Source of the DNA: a bacterium
Lineage (GTDB): Bacteria > Cyanobacteriota > Vampirovibrionia > Obscuribacterales > Obscuribacteraceae
Reading direction: 5' to 3'
Length of the DNA stretch: 64,000 nt
Assembly (NCBI GenBank): GCA_018062085.1
Contig: JAGOSY010000004.1
Coordinates: forward strand, 62,001 to 126,000
The position numbers and the translations under genes were made by a program. A model generated the notes under the pieces. It was not told where the DNA came from and searched no databases. It saw nothing but the letters and a program-made list of their open reading frames with translations. Numbering within the stretch: the stretch's first letter is position 1; each line of letters opens with the position of its first letter. Of this stretch, positions 28,113 to 35,891 are shown piece after piece.

Positions 28113-28573
28113 CTAAATACTACAGCCTTGAACCTGAATGCCCCGGTTCACTAGGCAATGACACAGAGATAGTCGATTTGAGCGCCCGACCAATTAGGTT
28201 TGAGCACTTTCAGCTAGTAGTAGAGCGTTGGCCAGAAGACGACTTACTTGAGTCAATGCTTGGTGGCTATGCTATTACTGAAAATCTGGCCAGTGCACTA
28301 AAAGCTAGCGACCTAGGAGGTTTCGAGCTTGGTGATATTGACGTTCTAGAGGGCGACCAGCTATTTCTTTCGAAAGAAGAACACCCAGAAGGTTTGCCCA
28401 ACCTAGTTTGGTTGAAAGTGACAGGCATTGCAGGACAGAATGATTTTGGATTCAGAGATGAGCCGCCTAAATGCCCCCTTATTGTTTCAGAGCGAACCAT
28501 GGAACTCTTGAAGACTTTCAAAATCAGCAACTGCGTAATCGAAGAGTATCAAAATCCGCTAGTTAGGGGTTGA
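28109..28573 (+). CDS. Immunity-like protein (Imm11/Imm43 style)
   Basis: A 154-residue acidic cytoplasmic protein. It begins with a KYYSLEPECPG strand and ends with CPLIVSERTMELLKTFKISNCVIEEYQNPLV. That pattern (a late 'vvSe...ellk.f.i.n..f.p' segment) is seen in the DUF1629/Imm11/Imm43 group of immunity proteins for polymorphic toxins. The start codon overlaps the stop of the nuclease gene (ATGA), so translation is coupled. Function is inferred mainly from context: it should bind and block the upstream nuclease domain. The family label is from memory of the pattern. Confidence 0.6.
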   Translation: MTKYYSLEPECPGSLGNDTEIVDLSARPIRFEHFQLVVERWPEDDLLESMLGGYAITENLASALKASDLGGFELGDIDVLEGDQLFLSKEEHPEGLPNLVWLKVTGIAGQNDFGFRDEPPKCPLIVSERTMELLKTFKISNCVIEEYQNPLVRG

Positions 28574-28595
28574 ACCAATTGCTAGCCTATTTACC

Positions 28596-28661
28596 ATGAA
28601 GTACTTTGGCAAGGCATGTACCTTTCGAGTCAATAGCCTAGAAGATCTAACGGGAGCTTGA
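28596..28661 (+). CDS. Short leader-like frame (21 aa), possible remnant
   Basis: ATG...TGA encoding MKYFGKACTFRVNSLEDLTGA. It ends 3 nt before the TTG of the SWIM gene and carries that gene's GGGAGC ribosome site within its last codons, so it could act as a leader peptide. Its start region (CTATTTACCATGA, 28587-28599) is an exact 13-nt copy of the start region of the immunity gene (28100-28112), so it may equally be the stub of a second immunity gene. Confidence 0.25.
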   Translation: MKYFGKACTFRVNSLEDLTGA

Positions 28662-28664
28662 AGC

Positions 28665-30032
28665 TTGTCATCAGCAATCAATTTCAGCTACGACTATCGC
28701 TTTGCCTCAGCAGTCGAACTAAACGGTGGTCGGCATGGCCTAAAACTGGCGACAAGTGGTGGACTAGAAAAAAATCCTTACTTCTTCAACGGCCGGCTGC
28801 AAAATCCTAAGCGAACTGCAGACATTTTGCTTACTCTCTCGGCAATCAGCCGCACTAGATTTTTCTCTCCCGGAGCCATTAGAGAACGCCTGCTCGCAGC
28901 TGCTGATCCAGTAGTGACCTGCGATGGCGGTCAATTGAGATTCGAAGTGTTCTCGGTTTGCTGTGGCGTATATGCCCGCTTTGATCTTGCCGGGACTGCT
29001 TTAGATGGTGCTTGGCTGTCCAAAGGAACCACAAACGTAGATTTTAACCCACCAATGAGAGCCTCACTTTTGGCACTCAACAACTCAGATCAAGTCGGTC
29101 TTAAAATTGGCAGCGATTCTGTAGAGTTGATAAAAGATTCGGAAGCAGTAGTCGAACGCAAAGTTAAACTGCCGGTACGCTGGCTGAGAAGCTTTGTTGA
29201 AGTACAGTCGTACCAAGCACTGGTTAAACCTTCGATAGAAATAGCACCCAGTGAGCTGCAAAAACTTCTTATATCTCTGCCACAACAAAACATCATGCAG
29301 GCAGGGGTCGTCACTTATATAACACCAATGTCTAAAGGTTATAGACTAAGTCAAAGACCTAGTTCCGAATCAGTTGCCGTAGGTGCCATTAGCCGCTTAA
29401 AAGCACTCGAACCAATTCTGCGGCATGTATCCAACATCAAAACATACACAAGCGAAGCCAATGTAAGTGCCTTTGAACTGACTTTAGATGAGGGCAAATT
29501 CTTTCTCGTGTTAAGCCCAAACGCTGCCCGCGGTTTTTCTGGAGAAGGCCAGGCATTATCTGACCTTGCCGAGCGTGTCTCTGATGCCGTTGTCGCCAAA
29601 GTCAGAGCCACACTTACTTGGCAATCTAGCTTAAATCAGGAACTTCTATCTGAAAAGCTCAACCTCAGCGCCGCTGACATAAAAAATGCATTGCAAATTT
29701 TAGGTACCAGAGGTCTCGTTGGTTTCGATCTCTCGAATAATGCCTATTTCCATCGCGAACTGCCGTTCGATTTATCGGTGGTTGAAGATCTTCATCCGAG
29801 GCTGAATAAAGCTAGAAAGCTTGTCGAACAAGGAGCTGTCAAAATAGCAGGAAATAGCAGCGAGAACTCAATTACGGCAAATGTGCGTGGCGAGAGTTCA
29901 GAATATCTTGTGCAAATCAAAGAGCACAGCTTTCGTTGCACTTGCGATTGGCATGTTAAACACAAGGGTCAGCGTGGCCCGTGCAGCCATGTGCTAGCAG
30001 TGGAGCTAAAGGCTCAAGAGATAGCAAAATGA
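28665..30032 (+). CDS. SWIM zinc-finger protein
   Basis: 455 residues starting at TTG, 8 nt after GGGAG. The C-terminus carries a SWIM zinc finger, C-x-C-x12-C-x-H (Cys425, Cys427, Cys440, His442; FRCTCDWHV...GPCSHVLA), known to bind DNA or protein in MuDR transposases, SWI2/SNF2-associated proteins and bacterial orphans. The preceding part has a winged-helix-like segment (LNLSAADIKNALQILGTRGLVGFDLSNNA, about 335-365), suggesting nucleic-acid binding. The middle is beta-rich and not recognised. The stop overlaps the ATG of the large downstream gene (ATGA), so both products probably work together, with the large protein as partner. Confidence 0.8.
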   Translation: MSSAINFSYDYRFASAVELNGGRHGLKLATSGGLEKNPYFFNGRLQNPKRTADILLTLSAISRTRFFSPGAIRERLLAAADPVVTCDGGQLRFEVFSVCCGVYARFDLAGTALDGAWLSKGTTNVDFNPPMRASLLALNNSDQVGLKIGSDSVELIKDSEAVVERKVKLPVRWLRSFVEVQSYQALVKPSIEIAPSELQKLLISLPQQNIMQAGVVTYITPMSKGYRLSQRPSSESVAVGAISRLKALEPILRHVSNIKTYTSEANVSAFELTLDEGKFFLVLSPNAARGFSGEGQALSDLAERVSDAVVAKVRATLTWQSSLNQELLSEKLNLSAADIKNALQILGTRGLVGFDLSNNAYFHRELPFDLSVVEDLHPRLNKARKLVEQGAVKIAGNSSENSITANVRGESSEYLVQIKEHSFRCTCDWHVKHKGQRGPCSHVLAVELKAQEIAK

Positions 30033-33000
30033 TTACAGCTGAGAACCTTGAGAAATTTGTAGAACAGAATGGAACTGCCGTTGTTTTGCAAACTCTTAAA
30101 TCGATGTCGGAAGAAGAACGAGTTGCCCTAAGAGCGACAGCTATCAGAACTGTTGAATTCTTCCGTTTTCGTGAGATCGTAGCAAGGCCCTCGATACCAG
30201 AGCTGCGCGCTGCAAACGGCATTATCGATGATGCCAACTGGAATCAAACGAAAGAGTGGTATGAATCGGCCAAAGCGATTGTGCTCTACTGCTGCGATCT
30301 TCAAGAATTGAAAGCAGCAGGACCAAATGGTTTACCAGGACCTGACACAGCCCTACAAGTGTTACGAGAGCGCAAGCCAGCTTGGTTAGATAAATGGTGC
30401 AGCATCACATTGAGGCTGTGGCCAACCGAATACTGGCACACTATAGTCGAGCTTGAAAAATTTTGTAAGACGGAACTTAAGCATACCCTCGATTACTATC
30501 AGGCTCTGGCACTTGGGCTGCCATCCAGAAGTGACATGGAGAAATTCATCAATGATTCACCAGCATTGAAAAAAGAGTTCTATAAATTTCTAGCATCTCC
30601 CACAACAATTCGCGCCATGGCTGCACCATCGGCAGTGCTGCGTCCGATAGAAAGCAACAATCTTCTGAGATTCATGTCTGCCTCTTTAAGCGACACCACA
30701 AATTTAGATGAACATCCAAAGCGTTGGATTCGATGCATCACTAATCTAGTTGAACAAGGAACGCTCGACAGAAAGCTAATAGTCAATCTTTCTTTCCAAG
30801 CACTCGCCAATGCAGCAGAAGAAGCGACTAAACGCACAGCAAGCTATCTTCCGAAAGAATCAATTGCGGAATTTCTTTGTTTGCTCAATGACACCCTTTG
30901 TCCGGATAAAGACGCATACCTAGCGAAATACGCTTCACTTCTCGGTGCCGCCAATAGTGAAGTATCAGTTTACGCAACCAATGCTTTTCTTGACACAAAA
31001 GCTACTGATCTTCCATTAGACGATATTTTCTCGAATCTGCCCCTCGCCTTTCATAACCGTGACAAAGCTCCAGCTGCGGCCGCAATAGGCCTTTTAAGAA
31101 AGCTTGCGAGTACTTCTTGCGCGCCGAGTGAAGCAATTGGCTTGGCTGCCATCGATGCATTCAATCACAGAAGCAAGGCAATTCACAAAGATGCAATAAA
31201 ACTACTAGAGAAATATGAATTGTATAAAAACGATTCAACTCAAATGAAATTATTAGCGAGTCTTGATTTGCTAGAAGGTATCAACAGAAGCTCGGCTGCG
31301 AAGCTGCTGACTTCTTCAAATCAACAACAGGGCGCTAAGACCCAATTACCACCTGAAGAAACACCAGGTTCTGCCGACGAAGATACGACCGTTTTTTATG
31401 CTCCGGCAAAGTTGCACTTTAAGTATATGGAACTGAGTGGTATCACATCTCTATGTGACGCTTCGCTGTCAACATCTAAGGAAGGTTTAGCCTCCGCAGC
31501 AATAGCACCGGTTAATTTAGTCTCGATGGATGGACCAAGGCTGCACGCAGATCAGAGAATCAATTTAGTGGAAACAGTGGACGACCTAGTATTTCTGCTA
31601 TCGGCACATTTGAACAGAGCACCATCTGCACTTCAACTTGAACTAATACTCGATGGTATTGCTCGGCTTTGGAAAATAAGAGATAGCAATTTTGAAGAAA
31701 AAACTCAAAGTCTCAGACACACCCTAGAACAAATAGACTCTTTAACCCAAGAGCCCATTGGCTCTAGCGCAATGGGCCGACTCGGCCACCTTTGGCTAGC
31801 CGGCGACAAAGCTGACGCAACTAAACTTAGATTTGGCAATACTCCCCTGGCCTCTCGCTGTTATAGCCTGGCAGAGCGTATGCATGCTGGCCTGGTATTG
31901 CCCATGCTAGCTACGCCGACACACAGTGGTGGATGGTTAGATCCGCTGGTCTTGGTTCGGAGGCTGAAAGACTATCAAGATCAGGGAAGATTAGTCGATG
32001 CAGACCAGGCTTCTGGTTGGCAAAAGCTCATTCAAAATACCATCAAGGCTTTCACCAAACCAAAGGATGACTATAGCAACGACGATGCTGAATTTATCCA
32101 AGCGCTATTGAGGTTAGCACCAGACGGTAGAACCGTTGCATTGGAAGAAGCCCGTTCGATAACTGGTCTTGCAGGAAAGACACTTCGCTTTGCCTTGGGT
32201 GAAGGCGACATTACCGAGATTGACAAACCTCCCTTTGCCGTTGCAGCCTTCAGATCACACACACCACGCGGGACGTGCCCTAATCTTGCTGATAATTCTT
32301 GGCCGCATTTACCGGACGTCGTTTATCCAGCTGTGTACACTTACAATTCGGATGCGATCGTCAAATTTACGAACGATCGTTATAAGATAATAGCTTTGAG
32401 GCTTCCAGACTTTCTGACCATTAAGCAGGTAGGCCACGCGTCTGCCTCTCTGCAGAATTCTTTCGAGCGATTTGGAGAAGGGATAGAGGCTAATCGGGAC
32501 GAAACAAAATTTGTGATGTACCCACAGCACCTTACCCCGACTCTCAAAATTCACGGCATTTTTCGAAATAGTAACCTCGATGATTGGTCACTCGATTGGC
32601 TCCAAAACAAAGAACCGCTGCTCGCTCGCATGGCTAAAAATATTCTGCATAATATCAACAGTATCGGAAACGACTGGCAAGACGATTACTCGATTCTTTT
32701 TGATCCTGATTTTCCTCTTGATGAAAATGGATCCTGGCTATTGAGCTTGGCTCTTGTGGCCAAACATGATGATGTTAGAAGATTGACACTAGACGTTCTC
32801 GTTGCGGCAGTAGAGGAGAACAGAGTAAATGCTGCAAAAACTGGGGAGAACATAGCGCTGCTGCTTGAGCACAAGTTCACCATTCTGCGCTGGACAAAGT
32901 CTTTCAGAGAGCTAGCCAGAATATCGCAACTACACGCACTCTTCACATGGCAGGTGCTGATCGCTCTTTTAGAAAAAGTAGGACCGAGCTGCCCGATAGG

Positions 33001-33250
33001 ATTCACCGAACTACTTTTGGAGCTGAAAGAAGAATATGGCTTTGGGGTGACTGCAGTAGCCCTTGAGCAGCTAAAGCAAGTTAGTGGTTCAGGAAAAGCA
33101 GCTACCTTGGCCAAGAAGCTAGTGGCAGATGGAACACATTGGAGCAAAACTGGACCGTTAAACGAAGCGGCTAAACAAAGCTTTGCTTCAAGAGTAGCAA
33201 GAGTGGAACGCTGGCAGAGGTCGCAGTATTTCGTCGACAAGCTGAACTAG
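30029..33250 (+). CDS. Large helical-repeat protein coupled to SWIM gene (1,073 aa)
   Basis: ATG at 30029 is chosen because it overlaps the SWIM stop codon; the frame stays open 48 nt further upstream, but that lies inside the SWIM finger. The protein is mostly alpha helical with HEAT/ARM-like stretches (AAAIGLLRKLAS, SKAIHKDAIKLLEKY, NAAKTGENIALLLEHKF). No kinase, ATPase or nuclease motif is seen. The layout recalls the DUF6493-type proteins encoded beside SWIM proteins in other phyla, but I could not verify this. It has no signal peptide. Hairpins at 33329-33347 and 33367-33382 follow it and may end the transcript. Last gene before the right-hand att-like repeat. Confidence 0.7.
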   Translation: MITAENLEKFVEQNGTAVVLQTLKSMSEEERVALRATAIRTVEFFRFREIVARPSIPELRAANGIIDDANWNQTKEWYESAKAIVLYCCDLQELKAAGPNGLPGPDTALQVLRERKPAWLDKWCSITLRLWPTEYWHTIVELEKFCKTELKHTLDYYQALALGLPSRSDMEKFINDSPALKKEFYKFLASPTTIRAMAAPSAVLRPIESNNLLRFMSASLSDTTNLDEHPKRWIRCITNLVEQGTLDRKLIVNLSFQALANAAEEATKRTASYLPKESIAEFLCLLNDTLCPDKDAYLAKYASLLGAANSEVSVYATNAFLDTKATDLPLDDIFSNLPLAFHNRDKAPAAAAIGLLRKLASTSCAPSEAIGLAAIDAFNHRSKAIHKDAIKLLEKYELYKNDSTQMKLLASLDLLEGINRSSAAKLLTSSNQQQGAKTQLPPEETPGSADEDTTVFYAPAKLHFKYMELSGITSLCDASLSTSKEGLASAAIAPVNLVSMDGPRLHADQRINLVETVDDLVFLLSAHLNRAPSALQLELILDGIARLWKIRDSNFEEKTQSLRHTLEQIDSLTQEPIGSSAMGRLGHLWLAGDKADATKLRFGNTPLASRCYSLAERMHAGLVLPMLATPTHSGGWLDPLVLVRRLKDYQDQGRLVDADQASGWQKLIQNTIKAFTKPKDDYSNDDAEFIQALLRLAPDGRTVALEEARSITGLAGKTLRFALGEGDITEIDKPPFAVAAFRSHTPRGTCPNLADNSWPHLPDVVYPAVYTYNSDAIVKFTNDRYKIIALRLPDFLTIKQVGHASASLQNSFERFGEGIEANRDETKFVMYPQHLTPTLKIHGIFRNSNLDDWSLDWLQNKEPLLARMAKNILHNINSIGNDWQDDYSILFDPDFPLDENGSWLLSLALVAKHDDVRRLTLDVLVAAVEENRVNAAKTGENIALLLEHKFTILRWTKSFRELARISQLHALFTWQVLIALLEKVGPSCPIGFTELLLELKEEYGFGVTAVALEQLKQVSGSGKAATLAKKLVADGTHWSKTGPLNEAAKQSFASRVARVERWQRSQYFVDKLN

Positions 33251-33391
33251 GGTGAGCATGTTCACTGAAGCATTCGCACCTAAATTTACGAATTAGTCGA
33301 ATAGAGATGGCTTATAACAGGTGGGCGTTTGGTAGTATTTTTACCAACCTTTCCCAATAGCTCAAAACCCTTATTAGAGGGTCTGCTACAA

Positions 33392-33427
33392 TTTCCTAAA
33401 CCGTAGGTCGAGGGTTCGAAGCCCCTC
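33392..33427 (+). repeat. attR-like partial tRNA-Thr copy
   Basis: Matches 26331-26366 at 34 of 36 positions. The match fades after CCCCTC, where the tRNA reads GTCGGCT and the copy AGGCT. No 5' half of a tRNA precedes it, so it is not a functional tRNA gene. Confidence 0.85.
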
Positions 33428-33467
33428 AGGCTAATTTTTCAGGCGTCCCTCACATAAGGGTGACCCC

Positions 33468-33980
33468 ATGTCAAGAAAAGCGATCTCAGATCTCCTTGTC
33501 AAGCTATATCTTTGGCTAGTTAAAGCTGGAGATTTGAGCCAGATTTTATTGCTGCTTTTCTTTCGCCTTAATTGGGGCTGGCAATTTTTCGTCAATGGTA
33601 AAGGCAAGCTAATCAATCACCCAGACATTGTCGAATTCTTCACTAGCTTGCACTTACCATTCCCCAACGAAACCGCTTGGTTTGTTGCCTGTGTCGAATG
33701 CTTCGGCGGTCTTTTGCTCATTGCTGGCTTGGCCGCCCGTCCAGTAGGTCTGATTCTCGCCACCAATATGACGGTGGCCTATCTCAGTGTCGATGACGAT
33801 CGCAAGACAGTCCTTAACTTCGGCAAGGAACAAGATCCATTTCTGCATGCAGATCCGTTCTTCTTCTTACTGACAGGTTTATTGGCCTTCTGCTTTGGTG
33901 CCGGACCGATTTCGCTAGATGGGCTAATTAAGCGCATAAGGGAGAAAGCTGAAGTTCAAGAAACTTCCGTTATGACCTAA
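33468..33980 (+). CDS. DoxX-family membrane protein
   Basis: A 170-residue protein with four hydrophobic segments (about 20-40, 68-88, 92-110, 130-150). It has the DoxX pattern: R-LNWGWQFFVNGKGKLINHP after the first helix, and WFVACVECFGGLLLIAGLAARPVGLIL with the conserved E-x-x-GG-x-x-L-x-x-G-x-x-xR. DoxX proteins are inner-membrane redox- or stress-linked proteins of uncertain biochemistry. AGGGTGA precedes the ATG. It is the first gene outside the island and so probably the original neighbour of tRNA-Thr. Confidence 0.88.
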   Translation: MSRKAISDLLVKLYLWLVKAGDLSQILLLLFFRLNWGWQFFVNGKGKLINHPDIVEFFTSLHLPFPNETAWFVACVECFGGLLLIAGLAARPVGLILATNMTVAYLSVDDDRKTVLNFGKEQDPFLHADPFFFLLTGLLAFCFGAGPISLDGLIKRIREKAEVQETSVMT

Positions 33981-34107
33981 ATTGCGTCAATAGGTAACTC
34001 CATACTAGTCCTATTGATCCGCCACACCTCCGACACAAGTGAGAGTTAACATAACTGACACTGCGGTTGCACTTTTCCGCGACAACCATATTGTTGGAGT
34101 AGCGTCG

Positions 34108-34296
34108 ATGACAAACCAGACAGATAATGCGCTGCAGAGCGCCAATGATGACAAAGCAGACTCCATAGAGACAGTTGATACCTTTTACGCTGGTATTAGC
34201 AGTGCCCAAAAAGCAGCCGAAGCGTTCATCGGGTCAATGAAAGACCTTTACCAGGAACTGAAAAACGCACCTGCCGACAGGGCAAATATTAGTTAG
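34108..34296 (+). CDS. Small hypothetical protein (62 aa)
   Basis: A short acidic, helical protein (MTNQTDNALQSAND ... AAEAFIGSMKDLYQEL). The ATG at 34108 has GGAG 8 nt upstream; a GTG at 34039 in the same frame lacks a good site. No family is recognised. It sits alone between DoxX and the GH13 gene on the same strand. Codon choice looks natural, but the size makes it a modest call. Confidence 0.5.
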   Translation: MTNQTDNALQSANDDKADSIETVDTFYAGISSAQKAAEAFIGSMKDLYQELKNAPADRANIS

Positions 34297-34353
34297 TAAA
34301 CACGATGATTTCATTGCTAAAATTGACGGGGTAAAAGTTACCCTAGAAGTGAA

Positions 34354-35874
34354 ATGAAAACATCACTGAATCCATCGCTCTATCAGCTTAACACCCGGGT
34401 GTTGCTCACAGAAATATCGCAAAAGCTTGGGCGCCACGCCAGCCTTGATGATATTCCTGATGAAGAATTGGATAGGCTAAAAGAGCGCGGATTCGACTGG
34501 GTTTGGCTGCTCAGTGTCTGGCAGACTGGTGAGACTGGCAAGCAAATTTCTCGCACCAATGAAGGATGGCTCCAAGAGTTCAAGCAGACGCTGCCAGATC
34601 TTAAAGACGACGACATTGCTGGCTCCGGCTTTGCCATCACCGACTATAGTGTGCATAAAGAACTAGGCGGCGCACCAGCTCTGGCAAGGCTACGAGAACG
34701 TCTTAGCAAGCGCGGTTTGAAGCTCTTGCTCGACTTCGTTCCTAATCACACAGCTATCGATCATCACTGGGTGCAAGAACATCCAGAATATTATGTGGCT
34801 GGCAGCGAGGAAGAGCTGGCACAGGCGCCACAGAATTTCATACGCGTGAAGGGTAAGGCCGGCGACCTGATTTTAGCCCACGGCCGCGACCCATACTTTG
34901 ATGGCTGGCCGGACACGCTGCAACTAGACTACGGCAACCCAGCCACGCAGGAAGCCATGATTGGCGAACTCTTAAGGATAGGCGCTCAATGCGACGCCGT
35001 GCGCTGCGACATGGCAATGCTGCTTTTACCAGAAGTATTTGAGCGCACCTGGAGTCGGCCCTGTCAGCCATTCTGGAGTAAGGCAACCAGTCGAGTTCGT
35101 GAAAGCTTCCCAAACTTCTGCTTCATGGCCGAAGTCTATTGGGATATGGAGTGGGCACTACAACAGCAGGGCTTTGACTACACTTACGACAAACGGCTTT
35201 ACGATCGCCTTCGCGAGGGGCACGCTCAACCAGTGCGTCAGCATTTGATGGCAGAACTAGACTATCAGCGCAAGATGGCACGATTTCTCGAGAACCACGA
35301 CGAACCACGAGCAGCAGCGACATTCTCACCGGAAGTTCATCAGGCTGCCGCAGTTATAACTTTTTTGGCACCAGGTTTGCGCTTCTTTCATCACGGTCAA
35401 TTTGAGGGGAGACAAAAGCGCATCTCGCCTCATCTCGTTCGCGCCCCTAAAGAAGCCGTCAACGGCACGCTGGAGAAATTCTACGATCGATTGCTTGCCG
35501 TCCTCCGACAGCCAATTGTACGCGAAGGAGATTGGCAACTACTTGAGTGCTTGCCAGCCTGGGATGGAAACAGCTCATCTAGTTCATTTATTTGCTATGC
35601 CTGGCAAAGGCCCAATGAGGAGATGCTGCTCGTTGTCGTAAATTATTCCGAGAATTACGGTCAATGTTATGTTCGTCTGCCCTTCGAAAATATGTCCGAA
35701 AATCAATGGCGTCTGCAAGATCAGCTCGGTGAGGCAATCTATGATCGAGCCGGCAACACCCTGGTATCACAAGGGCTGTATCTAGATGTGCCACCATGGC
35801 AGACACACATTTTTTCGTTGACTAAGCTAAAGACCAAAGCTAGTGGTGATACTTTAGCCAACCAAGCAAAGTAA
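34354..35874 (+). CDS. GH13 alpha-amylase-family glycosidase
   Basis: A 506-residue (beta/alpha)8 barrel enzyme acting on alpha-glucans. The GH13 conserved regions are present: LLLDFVPNHTAIDH (region I), AVRCDMAMLL with the nucleophile Asp219 (region II), FMAEVYW with the acid/base Glu260 (region III) and FLENHDEPRA with the transition-state Asp316 (region IV). The middle of region II (VRCDMAMLL) and the short B domain depart from classical amylases. A beta-sandwich C-domain follows (about 395-490). No signal peptide, so it acts in the cytoplasm, perhaps on glycogen or maltodextrins. There is no glycogen operon around it. Substrate uncertain. Confidence 0.9.
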   Translation: MKTSLNPSLYQLNTRVLLTEISQKLGRHASLDDIPDEELDRLKERGFDWVWLLSVWQTGETGKQISRTNEGWLQEFKQTLPDLKDDDIAGSGFAITDYSVHKELGGAPALARLRERLSKRGLKLLLDFVPNHTAIDHHWVQEHPEYYVAGSEEELAQAPQNFIRVKGKAGDLILAHGRDPYFDGWPDTLQLDYGNPATQEAMIGELLRIGAQCDAVRCDMAMLLLPEVFERTWSRPCQPFWSKATSRVRESFPNFCFMAEVYWDMEWALQQQGFDYTYDKRLYDRLREGHAQPVRQHLMAELDYQRKMARFLENHDEPRAAATFSPEVHQAAAVITFLAPGLRFFHHGQFEGRQKRISPHLVRAPKEAVNGTLEKFYDRLLAVLRQPIVREGDWQLLECLPAWDGNSSSSSFICYAWQRPNEEMLLVVVNYSENYGQCYVRLPFENMSENQWRLQDQLGEAIYDRAGNTLVSQGLYLDVPPWQTHIFSLTKLKTKASGDTLANQAK

Positions 35875-35891
35875 ATAAAAGCGGTATGTGA

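Noticed and set aside
33392..33427. A second tRNA-Thr gene
   Set aside because: Only the 3' half is present; there is no acceptor 5' strand or D arm, so it is an att-like fragment.
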